Source: JAGDZR01 sp049115695
Lineage (GTDB): Bacteria; Bacteroidota; Bacteroidia; Cytophagales; Cyclobacteriaceae
Direction: 5' to 3'
Assembly (NCBI GenBank): GCA_049115695.1
Contig: JAGDZR010000001.1
Coordinates: forward strand, 310,001-374,000
Length of the DNA stretch: 64,000 bases
The number at the start of each line of letters is the position of its first letter. Position 1 is the first letter of the stretch. A program made the translations under genes and the position numbers. Below the pieces are notes generated by a model, which saw nothing but the letters and a program-made list of their open reading frames with translations, did no database searches and was not told the origin of the DNA. This document shows, piece by piece, positions 1 through 6,921 of the stretch.

Positions 1-462
1 CAACGAATGGAGGATCCTGAAAAAGAGATTGACTTTCAAGGTGTGTATAGACTTAGTACAGCTGGAGAGATCACCTTATTGACCGATGAATTGACACGCC
101 CAAATGGTGTGGCTTTTTCTCCTGACGAAAAAACCGCGTATGTTGCAAACTCTGATCCCAAAATGGCAATTTGGAAGGCATTTGATGTAGGGGAAGAAGG
201 TCTGTTTACAAACGGAAGGTTGTTTTTTGACGCTACTGACAGGGTCCCAACAGACAAAGGACTGCCGGACGGATTGAAAGTGGATGATCAGGGGAATGTA
301 TTCGCTACAGGGCCAGGGGGTGTTTTGATATTCAGTCCTGAAGGAGAACTATTAGGAATTATTCGTACTGGTGAGGCAACAGCCAACTGTGCCTTCAATT
401 CAGATAAATCAGTTTTGTTCGTGACAGCAGATATGTATGTGTTGAAAATAAAAATTAAGTAA
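1..462 (+). CDS. SMP-30/gluconolactonase-family protein, C-terminal part (5' end outside window)
   Basis: The reading frame is already open at base 1, so this is the 3' part of a longer gene. The visible 153 codons show beta-propeller blades typical of SMP-30/gluconolactonase/LRE-like enzymes: RPNGVAFSPDEKTAYVANS, then LPDGLKVDDQGNVFATGPGG near residues 88-106, with the conserved PNG and PDG turns and the N/D residues that coordinate the divalent metal in this family. Family members hydrolyse sugar lactones or related esters, often in the periplasm; the signal peptide would lie upstream of the window. It fits the carbohydrate character of the region, but its substrate cannot be read from the fragment. 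The family call is firm, the specificity is not. Confidence 0.85.
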   Translation, partial: QRMEDPEKEIDFQGVYRLSTAGEITLLTDELTRPNGVAFSPDEKTAYVANSDPKMAIWKAFDVGEEGLFTNGRLFFDATDRVPTDKGLPDGLKVDDQGNVFATGPGGVLIFSPEGELLGIIRTGEATANCAFNSDKSVLFVTADMYVLKIKIK

Positions 463-506
463 CACAGATTTGCCATAGACGTTGGTGATATAAACCTCCG
501 TCTATC

Positions 507-857
507 ATGAAACAATCCGTAAAATTTTTTGGTATTCCGCTCAACAAACGAACTGCCGTAAGGTGGAAAATTTATCTAGATCGTGCACGCATGTATCTCG
601 GGTATATCAATTTCGTCATGTTGGTGGTGATCTTTCTTAACTCATTTGAAAATGAGTGGATACGTGAGTTGCTAGATCTAAACAAATGGATGGTTTATCC
701 GGCCGTTATGGTGCTATTTGTTTTCATTTCATTGCTGCTTGGCAGACTTGATACCTCGATGGGACTCAGGAAGGAAGAAATGCGAAACAATGCTAGCGAA
801 AACCCTGTTACCATGGAGATTTTGAACAAGCTGGAAAAGATTGAAAAAAGGCTCTGA
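507..857 (+). CDS. small two-helix membrane protein, unknown function
   Basis: A 116-residue protein with two hydrophobic segments: about residues 31-48 (YLGYINFVMLVVIFLNSF) and 61-80 (WMVYPAVMVLFVFISLLLG). A charged C-terminal tail (EILNKLEKIEKRL) could form a short coiled coil in the cytoplasm. It starts 44 bases after the stop of the gluconolactonase gene on the same strand and may be co-transcribed with it. I do not recognise a family. Codon use and the regular spacing of hydrophobic and charged segments make it look like a real gene rather than a chance reading frame. Confidence 0.7.
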   Translation: MKQSVKFFGIPLNKRTAVRWKIYLDRARMYLGYINFVMLVVIFLNSFENEWIRELLDLNKWMVYPAVMVLFVFISLLLGRLDTSMGLRKEEMRNNASENPVTMEILNKLEKIEKRL

Positions 858-865
858 ATTTCCAT

Positions 866-1063
866 TCAGCTAGTTTTTAAAATCCTTCGGGCAATCCATG
901 CTATTGGTAGATAGGCGACTGTGATATCCAGCACAGCAAACCAGGTAGGAGAAGGGAGCATAAAGAGATTGGTAACACGGGCAATGGGAAAAAATGCATC
1001 AATGACATGGCCTAGGAGCTGTTACAACGAGGCAGCAAGTTTGATTGGCATCATAGCACCCAC
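866..1063 (-). pseudogene. remnant of a small membrane-protein gene
   Basis: On the minus strand a stretch of about 51 codons ending at a TGA (bases 868-866) reads like the C-terminus of a membrane protein, including SPTWFAVLDITVAYLPIAW and then a basic tail. An in-frame TAA lies at 1024-1022; upstream of it the same frame continues with a short sensible stretch (MMPIKLAASL). There is no start codon in a normal position and no room for the missing N-terminal helices before the ArsR gene. The pattern of a Pro-rich loop, an aspartate and a closing helix recalls small Bacteroidota four-helix membrane proteins. The decayed state is inferred from the stop codon and the truncation. Confidence 0.45.
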
Positions 1064-1111
1064 TATATGGAGGTTCTTAATCAATTAAAATGTATATTAG
1101 CGATAGGTGAT

Positions 1112-1429
1112 ATGAAGATTAGGAAAACAATAAATATTGAGCACTCAGCCGAAGCTGTTCTTGTAGCTCAAATAGCCGATGCGCTTGCACACCCAGTCAG
1201 GGTTTCGCTCCTGGTGTATGTGCGGAGCAAAAATGTTGTGCGTAATGACGTATGTAATAAAGATTTGGTAGCGCACTTTGATTACAGTCAATCCAGTCTA
1301 TCTCAACATGTCAAAAAATTACGTGAATGTGGATTGTTTGAGGTGACCTATCAGGACAAGTTTTCTTTTTATCGGGTGAATGAAGATTTGCTGAAATTAT
1401 TTACGACTAAAGTCAATGATTTAGGATGA
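1112..1429 (+). CDS. ArsR/SmtB-type winged-helix transcriptional repressor
   Basis: About 105 residues with the ArsR-family wHTH. The segment AQIADALAHPVRVSLLVYV is the dimer and first helix, YSQSSLSQHVKKLRECGLF is the recognition helix, and FSFYRVNED is the wing. The usual arsenite-sensing ELCVC motif is absent; only NDVCNKDL with a single Cys is present, so a metal ligand cannot be assumed. The start at 1112 is preferred over an in-frame ATG at 1067 because it removes a non-conserved leader and is preceded by AGGTGAT. The gene ends in an ATGA overlap with the acetyltransferase, so the two are translationally coupled, and the regulator probably represses its own operon. Confidence 0.85.
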   Translation: MKIRKTINIEHSAEAVLVAQIADALAHPVRVSLLVYVRSKNVVRNDVCNKDLVAHFDYSQSSLSQHVKKLRECGLFEVTYQDKFSFYRVNEDLLKLFTTKVNDLG

Positions 1430-1914
1430 TTAGGCCAATGATCAAGCCGGACTTTGATATTGTAAAATCCATTTATTTGGAAGGGATAGCCAGTGAATTG
1501 GCCACATTCGAAACAGGGGAGAATATTGGAGGATATACCGAATGGATGACAAAGAAGCTTGCAGGTAGTGCTATGGTTTGTATTCAGGATGATGTTGTGG
1601 TTGGCTGGTCAGCACTAAGTTCTGTATCTGATAGATGTGTATATGGCGGAGTGGCGGAGGTAAGTGTATATGTCTCCGCAAATTGGCATGGTCAAGGGAT
1701 CGGCAGTCTACTGCTTGAATCTCTTATCAACTTTTCTGAATCAAATCGCATATGGACACTTCAGGCAGGTATTTTTCCTGAAAATGATGCGAGTGTTGGA
1801 CTGCACCGCAAGTTTGGATTTAGAACTGTCGGGGTAAGGGAAAAGCTGGGTCAACTCAATGGTAAATGGCGAGATGTATTACTACTTGAGAGAAGAAGTG
1901 AGGTGGTTATGTAA
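1426..1914 (+). CDS. GNAT N-acetyltransferase, phosphinothricin acetyltransferase-like (ArsN1-like)
   Basis: A 162-residue GNAT enzyme. The N-terminus (MIRPMIKPDFDIVKSIYLEGI) and the FETGE segment resemble the Pat/Bar/YncA branch. The acetyl-CoA loop is HGQGIGSLLLESLINFSE (about residues 88-105), followed by GIFPENDASVGLHRKFGFR, the conserved C-terminal part of phosphinothricin acetyltransferases. This branch acetylates the amino group of phosphinothricin-like amino acids; members paired with an ArsR regulator are known as ArsN1 and act on arsinothricin. Here the ATG overlaps the stop of an ArsR gene, which makes an ArsN1-like role attractive. No arsenite pump or arsenate reductase is nearby, so the substrate remains inference. 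Confidence 0.82.
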   Translation: MIRPMIKPDFDIVKSIYLEGIASELATFETGENIGGYTEWMTKKLAGSAMVCIQDDVVVGWSALSSVSDRCVYGGVAEVSVYVSANWHGQGIGSLLLESLINFSESNRIWTLQAGIFPENDASVGLHRKFGFRTVGVREKLGQLNGKWRDVLLLERRSEVVM

Positions 1915-1918
1915 TGTC

Positions 1919-2038
1919 ATGCTTAGAATAATTGAATGCGATTTCCATGCTGGGTCCAAAACAATGACCAAGCGTTTTACCCTTCAACATAACAAGTGTG
2001 AAATATGCAGCGAGAAGAAGGATTGTTTCATTGTGTGA
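1919..2038 (+). CDS. possible Cys-rich mini-protein (39 aa) downstream of the ArsR-GNAT pair
   Basis: An ATG four bases after the GNAT stop opens a 39-codon frame ending at TGA 2036-2038. The product is basic and has a CEIC pair followed by a further Cys (HNKCEICSEKKDCFIV at the C-terminus) and a CDFH motif near residue 7. The arrangement could bind a metal. Tight spacing behind the acetyltransferase would allow translational coupling. I recognise no family, and a frame this short can arise by chance; the Cys/His pattern and position are the only support. Confidence 0.35.
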   Translation: MLRIIECDFHAGSKTMTKRFTLQHNKCEICSEKKDCFIV

Positions 2039-2060
2039 TCCTTTGAGTCTATATATCAGC

Positions 2061-2993
2061 TCAATGGTAATGCCAGGTGTCGCACATATTGCGGATATGT
2101 GCTGGTCCTATTCGACAACAACCACCGATCAAATCAGCTCCTAAGAATTTCCACTCTCGTGCCATTTGAACGAATTGATCTGGTTCAGAAAGACCAATCC
2201 ACGTTTTGGTTGTTGAATTATAGGCTTCACCAGAGTTTGGGTATACAATCACCTTTTTGGTACTTGTGCAGGATTTAATTCTTTTAATAAGACCGGAGAC
2301 ATGTTGTGGCGCTGTACAGTTGATCCCAACAGCAAATACATTGCTATTGTGAGCTATCACTTCAACTGCTTCTTCAATGGTCGATCCATCGTTGATCTGT
2401 GATTCATTCTTACATGAAAATGATATCCACGAAGGTTTAGTAGTTGCCTGGAGCAACTTAGAGAGCACCTTGGTTTCTTGTAGACTCGGGATGGTCTCAC
2501 ATGCAAGGATATGCGCATTCGATCGATTGAGTAAGGTCAACCGATCCTTGTGAAAGGCAATCAGGTCTTTTTGCGAAACGCCATAATTACCTCGATACTC
2601 TGACCCGTCAGCTAAATATGCACCGTAAGGTCCGATACTTCCTGCAATCAGAGGATCATAATCAATGTGACCGGATGACTTAGCACGTAGGATTGCTTCC
2701 TCTGCCAATCCCACAGATCTACTTATAGCTGCTTCAGCCGACTTTTGATCAAACCCCTGGGCCAGGTAACCAGGGATTGATGCCTGATAGCTTGCAGTTG
2801 TAATGATTTGAGCACCTGCCAACAAATATTTATAATGTACATCGATGATTTGATCTGGATGCTCATGAATGAGTTTGGCGGACCATAGTGGATGGTTTAG
2901 GTCACATCCTTGCTCTTCCAATACATTAGAGAGTCCACCATCTATGAGTACAGGGAAGTTAAGGGTCTTCATTAAGAGATTCATTTTTTTCAA
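2061..2993 (-). CDS. mmuM: homocysteine S-methyltransferase
   Basis: The 310-residue length matches MmuM/YagD, which transfers a methyl group from S-methylmethionine (or SAM) to homocysteine to give methionine. The zinc ligands are visible: Cys226 in GINCTAP and the Cys292-Cys293 pair in GGCCRIGP. The N-terminal LIDGGLSNVLEEQGCDL and the mid-protein GSIGPYGAYLADGSEYRGNY are conserved barrel segments of the family. In-frame ATGs at residues 4 and 8 are alternative starts; residue 8 would begin just before the first barrel strand. It stands alone in front of a small membrane protein on the same strand. No SAM or B12 riboswitch is seen in the 71 bases upstream. Confidence 0.93.
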   Translation of the reverse strand: MKKMNLLMKTLNFPVLIDGGLSNVLEEQGCDLNHPLWSAKLIHEHPDQIIDVHYKYLLAGAQIITTASYQASIPGYLAQGFDQKSAEAAISRSVGLAEEAILRAKSSGHIDYDPLIAGSIGPYGAYLADGSEYRGNYGVSQKDLIAFHKDRLTLLNRSNAHILACETIPSLQETKVLSKLLQATTKPSWISFSCKNESQINDGSTIEEAVEVIAHNSNVFAVGINCTAPQHVSGLIKRIKSCTSTKKVIVYPNSGEAYNSTTKTWIGLSEPDQFVQMAREWKFLGADLIGGCCRIGPAHIRNMCDTWHYH

Positions 2994-3064
2994 TGCTGTA
3001 ATTGTTTCAACATGCTACCTCAGCCATGAAATTTTTAAGCCTACAATTCGTTTTTATTCTTGAC

Positions 3065-3601
3065 CTACCATTTGATGTTTTTATAAACAGGCATAATTTG
3101 ATCTTTTTTCAGCTTGTGCACTTTACAAACTCTCTCATAGTAGGCGACAATTATATCAATATTATCAAATCCCCCATCCAGCTGGTCTTCAATCATGCCA
3201 TCATCCGTAACACCAAGATCTCGCCTGGTCCAGTTGTATATTTTGGTAAGCGCAAAAACCTGGTCATGATTCATTTTGGCCACAAGCCCTGAATTAATAA
3301 CACTTTCCCATCCGCTGGTGGATATTCCCTTAACCGGAAGGACGTTAATTTCAAGATAGTCTCCTGAAATTGTGTCTTTAACGGTGTAATAGTAATTGAG
3401 CCAATTACAGATTTTCTCTGAGTTAGATTGATAAATACTCAAATTATTATCAACCTCTTCTCTGATCACTAGGAGTGCCTTTTGAAGCTGCTCCTGTTCT
3501 CGATGCTCTTCTCGGATAAATTCAAGTCTAAATGCAATTAGAATGCCGAGAAGCGCACTAAAAAAGGCGATGATATGATTGGGCCAGTCTATTTTTTTCA
3601 T
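3065..3601 (-). CDS. small membrane-anchored protein, DUF6090-like
   Basis: 178 residues with one N-terminal transmembrane helix (HIIAFFSALLGILIAFRLE, about residues 9-27), then a charged coiled-coil stretch (REEHREQEQLQKALLVIREE) and a soluble C-terminal domain. This build, one N-terminal helix followed by EE/Q-rich heptads and a TWESV-like segment (here STSGWESVINSG), is common in uncharacterised Bacteroidota proteins such as the DUF6090 group. It lies 71 bases upstream of mmuM on the same strand. A nested inverted repeat ends two bases before its start codon (see that entry), which could affect translation. Function is unknown. Confidence 0.65.
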   Translation of the reverse strand: MKKIDWPNHIIAFFSALLGILIAFRLEFIREEHREQEQLQKALLVIREEVDNNLSIYQSNSEKICNWLNYYYTVKDTISGDYLEINVLPVKGISTSGWESVINSGLVAKMNHDQVFALTKIYNWTRRDLGVTDDGMIEDQLDGGFDNIDIIVAYYERVCKVHKLKKDQIMPVYKNIKW

Positions 3602-3944
3602 CTCGTCTGGATTTGTTGAGCGTTTAAATCTTCAATTATTCAGCTCCTGAGTAATGTATAAGGTAATCAATTGGAGACATTGCTCAAAACCAGACGGATC
3701 TTGAATCGCGAAGTTTTATTGTAGTTGAGTTACTTAATTATTGTCATCCGAATGCTATTTCGAAAGCTTTTCGATTGAGAGGGCAGATGATCAATGGATT
3801 TTTTGTTTCAGAAAAATATGGTTGTGACTAACATCTAGAGTTTCGACTGAGCAAATAACTAGTAAAGATCAAAACATTACGCATTCGGTTGCGTTTCTGT
3901 TTGTAATTTTATAACATACAGCTCATCTAAACTTCTAAATCCGA
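3602..3944. other. 343-base divergent intergenic region with nested inverted repeat
   Basis: This separates the minus-strand membrane-anchored gene from the plus-strand chemoreceptor. Its left part holds three nested complementary segments: CGTCTGG (3604-3610) with CCAGACG (3690-3696), TTGAGC (3616-3621) with GCTCAA (3682-3687), and CAATTATT (3633-3640) with AATCAATTG (3665-3673, one bulge). The rest is AT-rich and presumably carries the promoters of both genes, though no convincing TAnnTTTG box was found. No protein-like frame was seen. Confidence 0.5.
3604..3696 (-). promoter_or_regulatory. candidate structured 5' leader
   Basis: Read on the minus strand, the three helices listed for the 3602-3944 interval would form one long interrupted hairpin whose 3' arm ends two bases before the ATG of the 3065-3601 gene. 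Such a structure could hide the ribosome-binding region, which is otherwise poor (GACGAG). The helices are 7, 6 and about 8 base pairs and are correctly nested, which is unlikely but not impossible by chance. No known riboswitch is recognised. Confidence 0.3.
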
Positions 3945-5861
3945 ATGCATACCATTTCAAAAAAGGTGCACATTGCTTCAGTGCTCATGTGGCCTGTCTT
4001 CTTGATAGGTTGGTCAGTACCCAATTTTATATATATGAAAAATGCACCCGATCAGCAATGGTTTTTCTTAAAGATCAATGTAGTTTATTGGGTGTTTTGG
4101 GTGCTTGTTAGTCAGCTGGTTTTGAGAATGAAGTTACGTCCAATTGACAAACTGATTGAAAATGTCAAACAGCTTTCCAATGAGGAATTGAAAAGACTCT
4201 CTCGAAAAACGCTTAATCTGCCTATTTATATTTCATTGAAAAGTGCAATAATGTACCTGGTAATGGGGGGGAGTTGGTATTTCATTTTCAGGTATTTTGG
4301 AGTTGGTCCATTCGGATCTTTTACGGTAGTTATTATGGACATTGCGGGGATTGTATGTGTTTCGACTTCTTTGTTTTTTCTGCATGGTTATATCCTTCAA
4401 TCCACCAATCGAATGATCTCTGAGCACTTACATCGTAGAGGGTTGAGCAGCCGGGGTACAAGGCTTTCGGTCATGACAAAATCACTTGGAGGTCTTGTGT
4501 TATCGATTTTTGGAATTGCTATTTTGATTTTGGGATTGACCTATTATTATGCCATTAACCATGCAATTGACATACGATTGAAGGATCATTCGGAAGAGTT
4601 GCAATATATGTATCAAAACTATCCGATCGATTTTGACCAGCATTCCAATAATGAAATTGGAAATAGTTTGGAAAGACCTGATCGAATTACTGCAATAGTT
4701 GATCGAAGTGGGGAAATTATTTATTCCACACAGGATGTAGATTGGCATTTGCCATTTTGGAGCGGCCTTAATGAACAATTGCTTGACGACTTTGTCAATG
4801 GTCGTGCAGGTTCACGATATGACAATGTGCATGGTCAATTGCTTGCATATCATCCATATGGAGACTATTCTCTAGTGTTTGTGTCCAAACTTGATACGAT
4901 TCTCAGCGAGTTTAATAATTTCTGGTATTTGGTTTTGTTTGTGCTAGGATTAGGAATGGCGGTTTGCGCAGTTATTGCCATCTCTTTCGCAAAATGGATG
5001 AGTTCAGCAATTTTATTGTTATCAGATCGTATGCTTGCAATTAGTGTAGGAGACCTTACTCAAATTGTAGGTCATGATGCTGAGGACGAAACTTCTGGAT
5101 TGGCATCAAGCTATAATCGGATAGTAGGTAAGTTAACAGAAATTGTTACCCAAATTAAGTCTAGTTCCAATGAGGTGTTTGAGACCAGTCAGAAATTAGG
5201 AGATGTCTCAAAGGAAGTATCAAGAGGAGCAAATGAACAAGCCTCAACCACTGAGGAAATAGCTGCTTCAATGGAGGAAATGTTGGCCACCATTTCCTCC
5301 AATATGGAGATTGCCAAAGCTACAGCGGATTCGGCATCCAGGAGTGCAAGTGGTATTTCTGATAGTAATAAATCATTTGAAGAAGCAATTGCGGCTGTAA
5401 CTGATATTACACATAGAATTGAGTTAATATCAGACATTGCCCGTAAAACTGATATCCTATCCCTCAATGCAGCAGTAGAGGCAGCCAGAGCAGGTGATCA
5501 CGGAAAAGGGTTTGCTGTCGTGGCTCAAGAGATCAGAAAGCTTGCTGATAAATCAGGACAGGTGTCTACAGAAATAGAGGAACAGGCAAGTGGCAGTCGC
5601 AATATATCAGAGCTTGCTGGAGAAAAGCTAAGGAAAATTGTACCTGAAATTGTAACTAGCGCAGAAAAAGTAAACTCAATTGCCAATGCCACGCAAGAAC
5701 AAAAAAATGGCGTTGAAAATATCAATGATGCGGTGCAACTACTTTCTGAAATTACAGCCAATACAGCATCATCTGCTGAGGTTATGTCTGGTTCCTCTCT
5801 GGAGCTGGAAGGTCATGCAGCTCAGTTAAAAAAAGTCATTGCCATGTTCAAAACAGCTTGA
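3945..5861 (+). CDS. methyl-accepting chemotaxis protein with extra N-terminal membrane module
   Basis: A 638-residue chemoreceptor. The C-terminal cytoplasmic domain (about residues 390-638) contains the near-invariant hairpin tip ILSLNAAVEAARAGDHGKGF around residues 503-522, flanked by long Ala/Ser/Glu-rich heptads. A HAMP-like linker follows the last membrane helix (about 325-350). The N-terminus is unusual: roughly four hydrophobic segments in the first 150 residues, then a helix at about 188-210 and an extracytoplasmic stretch of about 115 residues before the last helix. No che genes flank it; the only possible partner in the window is the CheC-like gene at 60421. It may signal to a gliding or c-di-GMP-type output rather than a flagellum, which is inference. 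Confidence 0.9.
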   Translation: MHTISKKVHIASVLMWPVFLIGWSVPNFIYMKNAPDQQWFFLKINVVYWVFWVLVSQLVLRMKLRPIDKLIENVKQLSNEELKRLSRKTLNLPIYISLKSAIMYLVMGGSWYFIFRYFGVGPFGSFTVVIMDIAGIVCVSTSLFFLHGYILQSTNRMISEHLHRRGLSSRGTRLSVMTKSLGGLVLSIFGIAILILGLTYYYAINHAIDIRLKDHSEELQYMYQNYPIDFDQHSNNEIGNSLERPDRITAIVDRSGEIIYSTQDVDWHLPFWSGLNEQLLDDFVNGRAGSRYDNVHGQLLAYHPYGDYSLVFVSKLDTILSEFNNFWYLVLFVLGLGMAVCAVIAISFAKWMSSAILLLSDRMLAISVGDLTQIVGHDAEDETSGLASSYNRIVGKLTEIVTQIKSSSNEVFETSQKLGDVSKEVSRGANEQASTTEEIAASMEEMLATISSNMEIAKATADSASRSASGISDSNKSFEEAIAAVTDITHRIELISDIARKTDILSLNAAVEAARAGDHGKGFAVVAQEIRKLADKSGQVSTEIEEQASGSRNISELAGEKLRKIVPEIVTSAEKVNSIANATQEQKNGVENINDAVQLLSEITANTASSAEVMSGSSLELEGHAAQLKKVIAMFKTA

Positions 5862-5960
5862 TTTGTGGGTTGATCAAGCAGCTCATATAATCCTTGATTT
5901 CGAGTATTAAGATTGCCCTTAATTACATCGCCTTTATGATTTTAAAGGTTTGATGTGAGA

Positions 5961-6839
5961 TTATCGACCTATCTGTTCACCCATCCTGACAAATGTTTCC
6001 ATTTGATTTCTTGTATTGGATAATAGGTCCTCATCGATCGTTATTTTATCCTTATCAATGAGCATGACAACTGTGGAACCTCCAAATGCAAAATACCCCA
6101 TTTCATCTCCCTTAAGCACCGGTTGGTCAGGTTGATAAGTTTCAATAATGCTTCCTACCATGGTTGCTCCTACGGGAATTAGCAGAACATCTCCTTTGTC
6201 TCTGGTCCTTAAAGTGCATATTTCACGTTTGTTCTCACAAAAGACTTTAGCAAAGTTGCTGAAAAGTGCATGTGGCGAAACAGAAAGATATTTTCCTTTG
6301 ATCTTGTGAGCTTCGGAGGGCCTACCATCATATGGAAAATGATATCGATGATAATCATTTGGTGCCAACCTTAAAATGATCATGGCAGCATCTCGATACG
6401 ATTCTGCGAGCGACTCATCATTCAGGAATTCAGCTAGGTCAAAAGATCTACCTTTCACAAAGAAGTTGCCCACTTCCGAAATGTTTTCAAAAGCTATGAG
6501 TTTCCCATCTCCGGGTGATACCATCCCTTCACCAATCGGGCGTGTGCCTGGTTTTAATTTTCTATAGAAGAAATCATTGAACGAAATAAATTCCGATATA
6601 GATTGTTGATATTCCGTCATGTCGATCTGAAGGTCTTCAACAAACTCCTTGATTTTTTTAATCGACGATGGACGGTTCATTTTACGTCCATACCATTCCG
6701 ATATAAACTTTCGCTTGGCAATTGGCAAAACAGCCTTCTTGCCAAACGGATTGTCATACAAAAACTTAATCAGCCGTTCAGCTGGAGGCTTTTCTGTTTT
6801 TACTTCACCTGTATCTCTGAATATGTATTGAATGATCAT
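5961..6839 (-). CDS. psd: phosphatidylserine decarboxylase proenzyme
   Basis: 292 residues. The enzyme decarboxylates phosphatidylserine to phosphatidylethanolamine at the inner membrane and self-cleaves to create a pyruvoyl group. The cleavage motif is FGGST with Ser255, a GGST variant of the LGST motif, close to the C-terminus so that a short alpha chain of about 38 residues results. Other family landmarks are SPGDGKL near residue 107, the NDYHRYHFPYDG segment and the following SVSPHALFSNFAKVFCENKR. The length and the N-terminal extension match the longer PSD type, not the short form of about 220 residues common in many Bacteroidota. It is monocistronic and convergent with the chemoreceptor. 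Confidence 0.94.
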   Translation of the reverse strand: MIIQYIFRDTGEVKTEKPPAERLIKFLYDNPFGKKAVLPIAKRKFISEWYGRKMNRPSSIKKIKEFVEDLQIDMTEYQQSISEFISFNDFFYRKLKPGTRPIGEGMVSPGDGKLIAFENISEVGNFFVKGRSFDLAEFLNDESLAESYRDAAMIILRLAPNDYHRYHFPYDGRPSEAHKIKGKYLSVSPHALFSNFAKVFCENKREICTLRTRDKGDVLLIPVGATMVGSIIETYQPDQPVLKGDEMGYFAFGGSTVVMLIDKDKITIDEDLLSNTRNQMETFVRMGEQIGR

Positions 6840-6921
6840 ACGTATGTAGGCAACACAAATTTATCGTATCAATTTTAAGCTAAAGCAGTAAGTGCTTTGT
6901 TTTTAGCAGCTTCTTTGCTCG

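Noticed and set aside
2994..3064. Possible SAM or cobalamin riboswitch before mmuM
   Set aside because: The spacer is only 71 bases and shows none of the conserved helices of these riboswitches.
5856..5879. GCTTGAT/ATCAAGC inverted repeat at the end of the chemoreceptor gene
   Set aside because: Only seven base pairs with no following T-run; it does not meet the usual terminator pattern.
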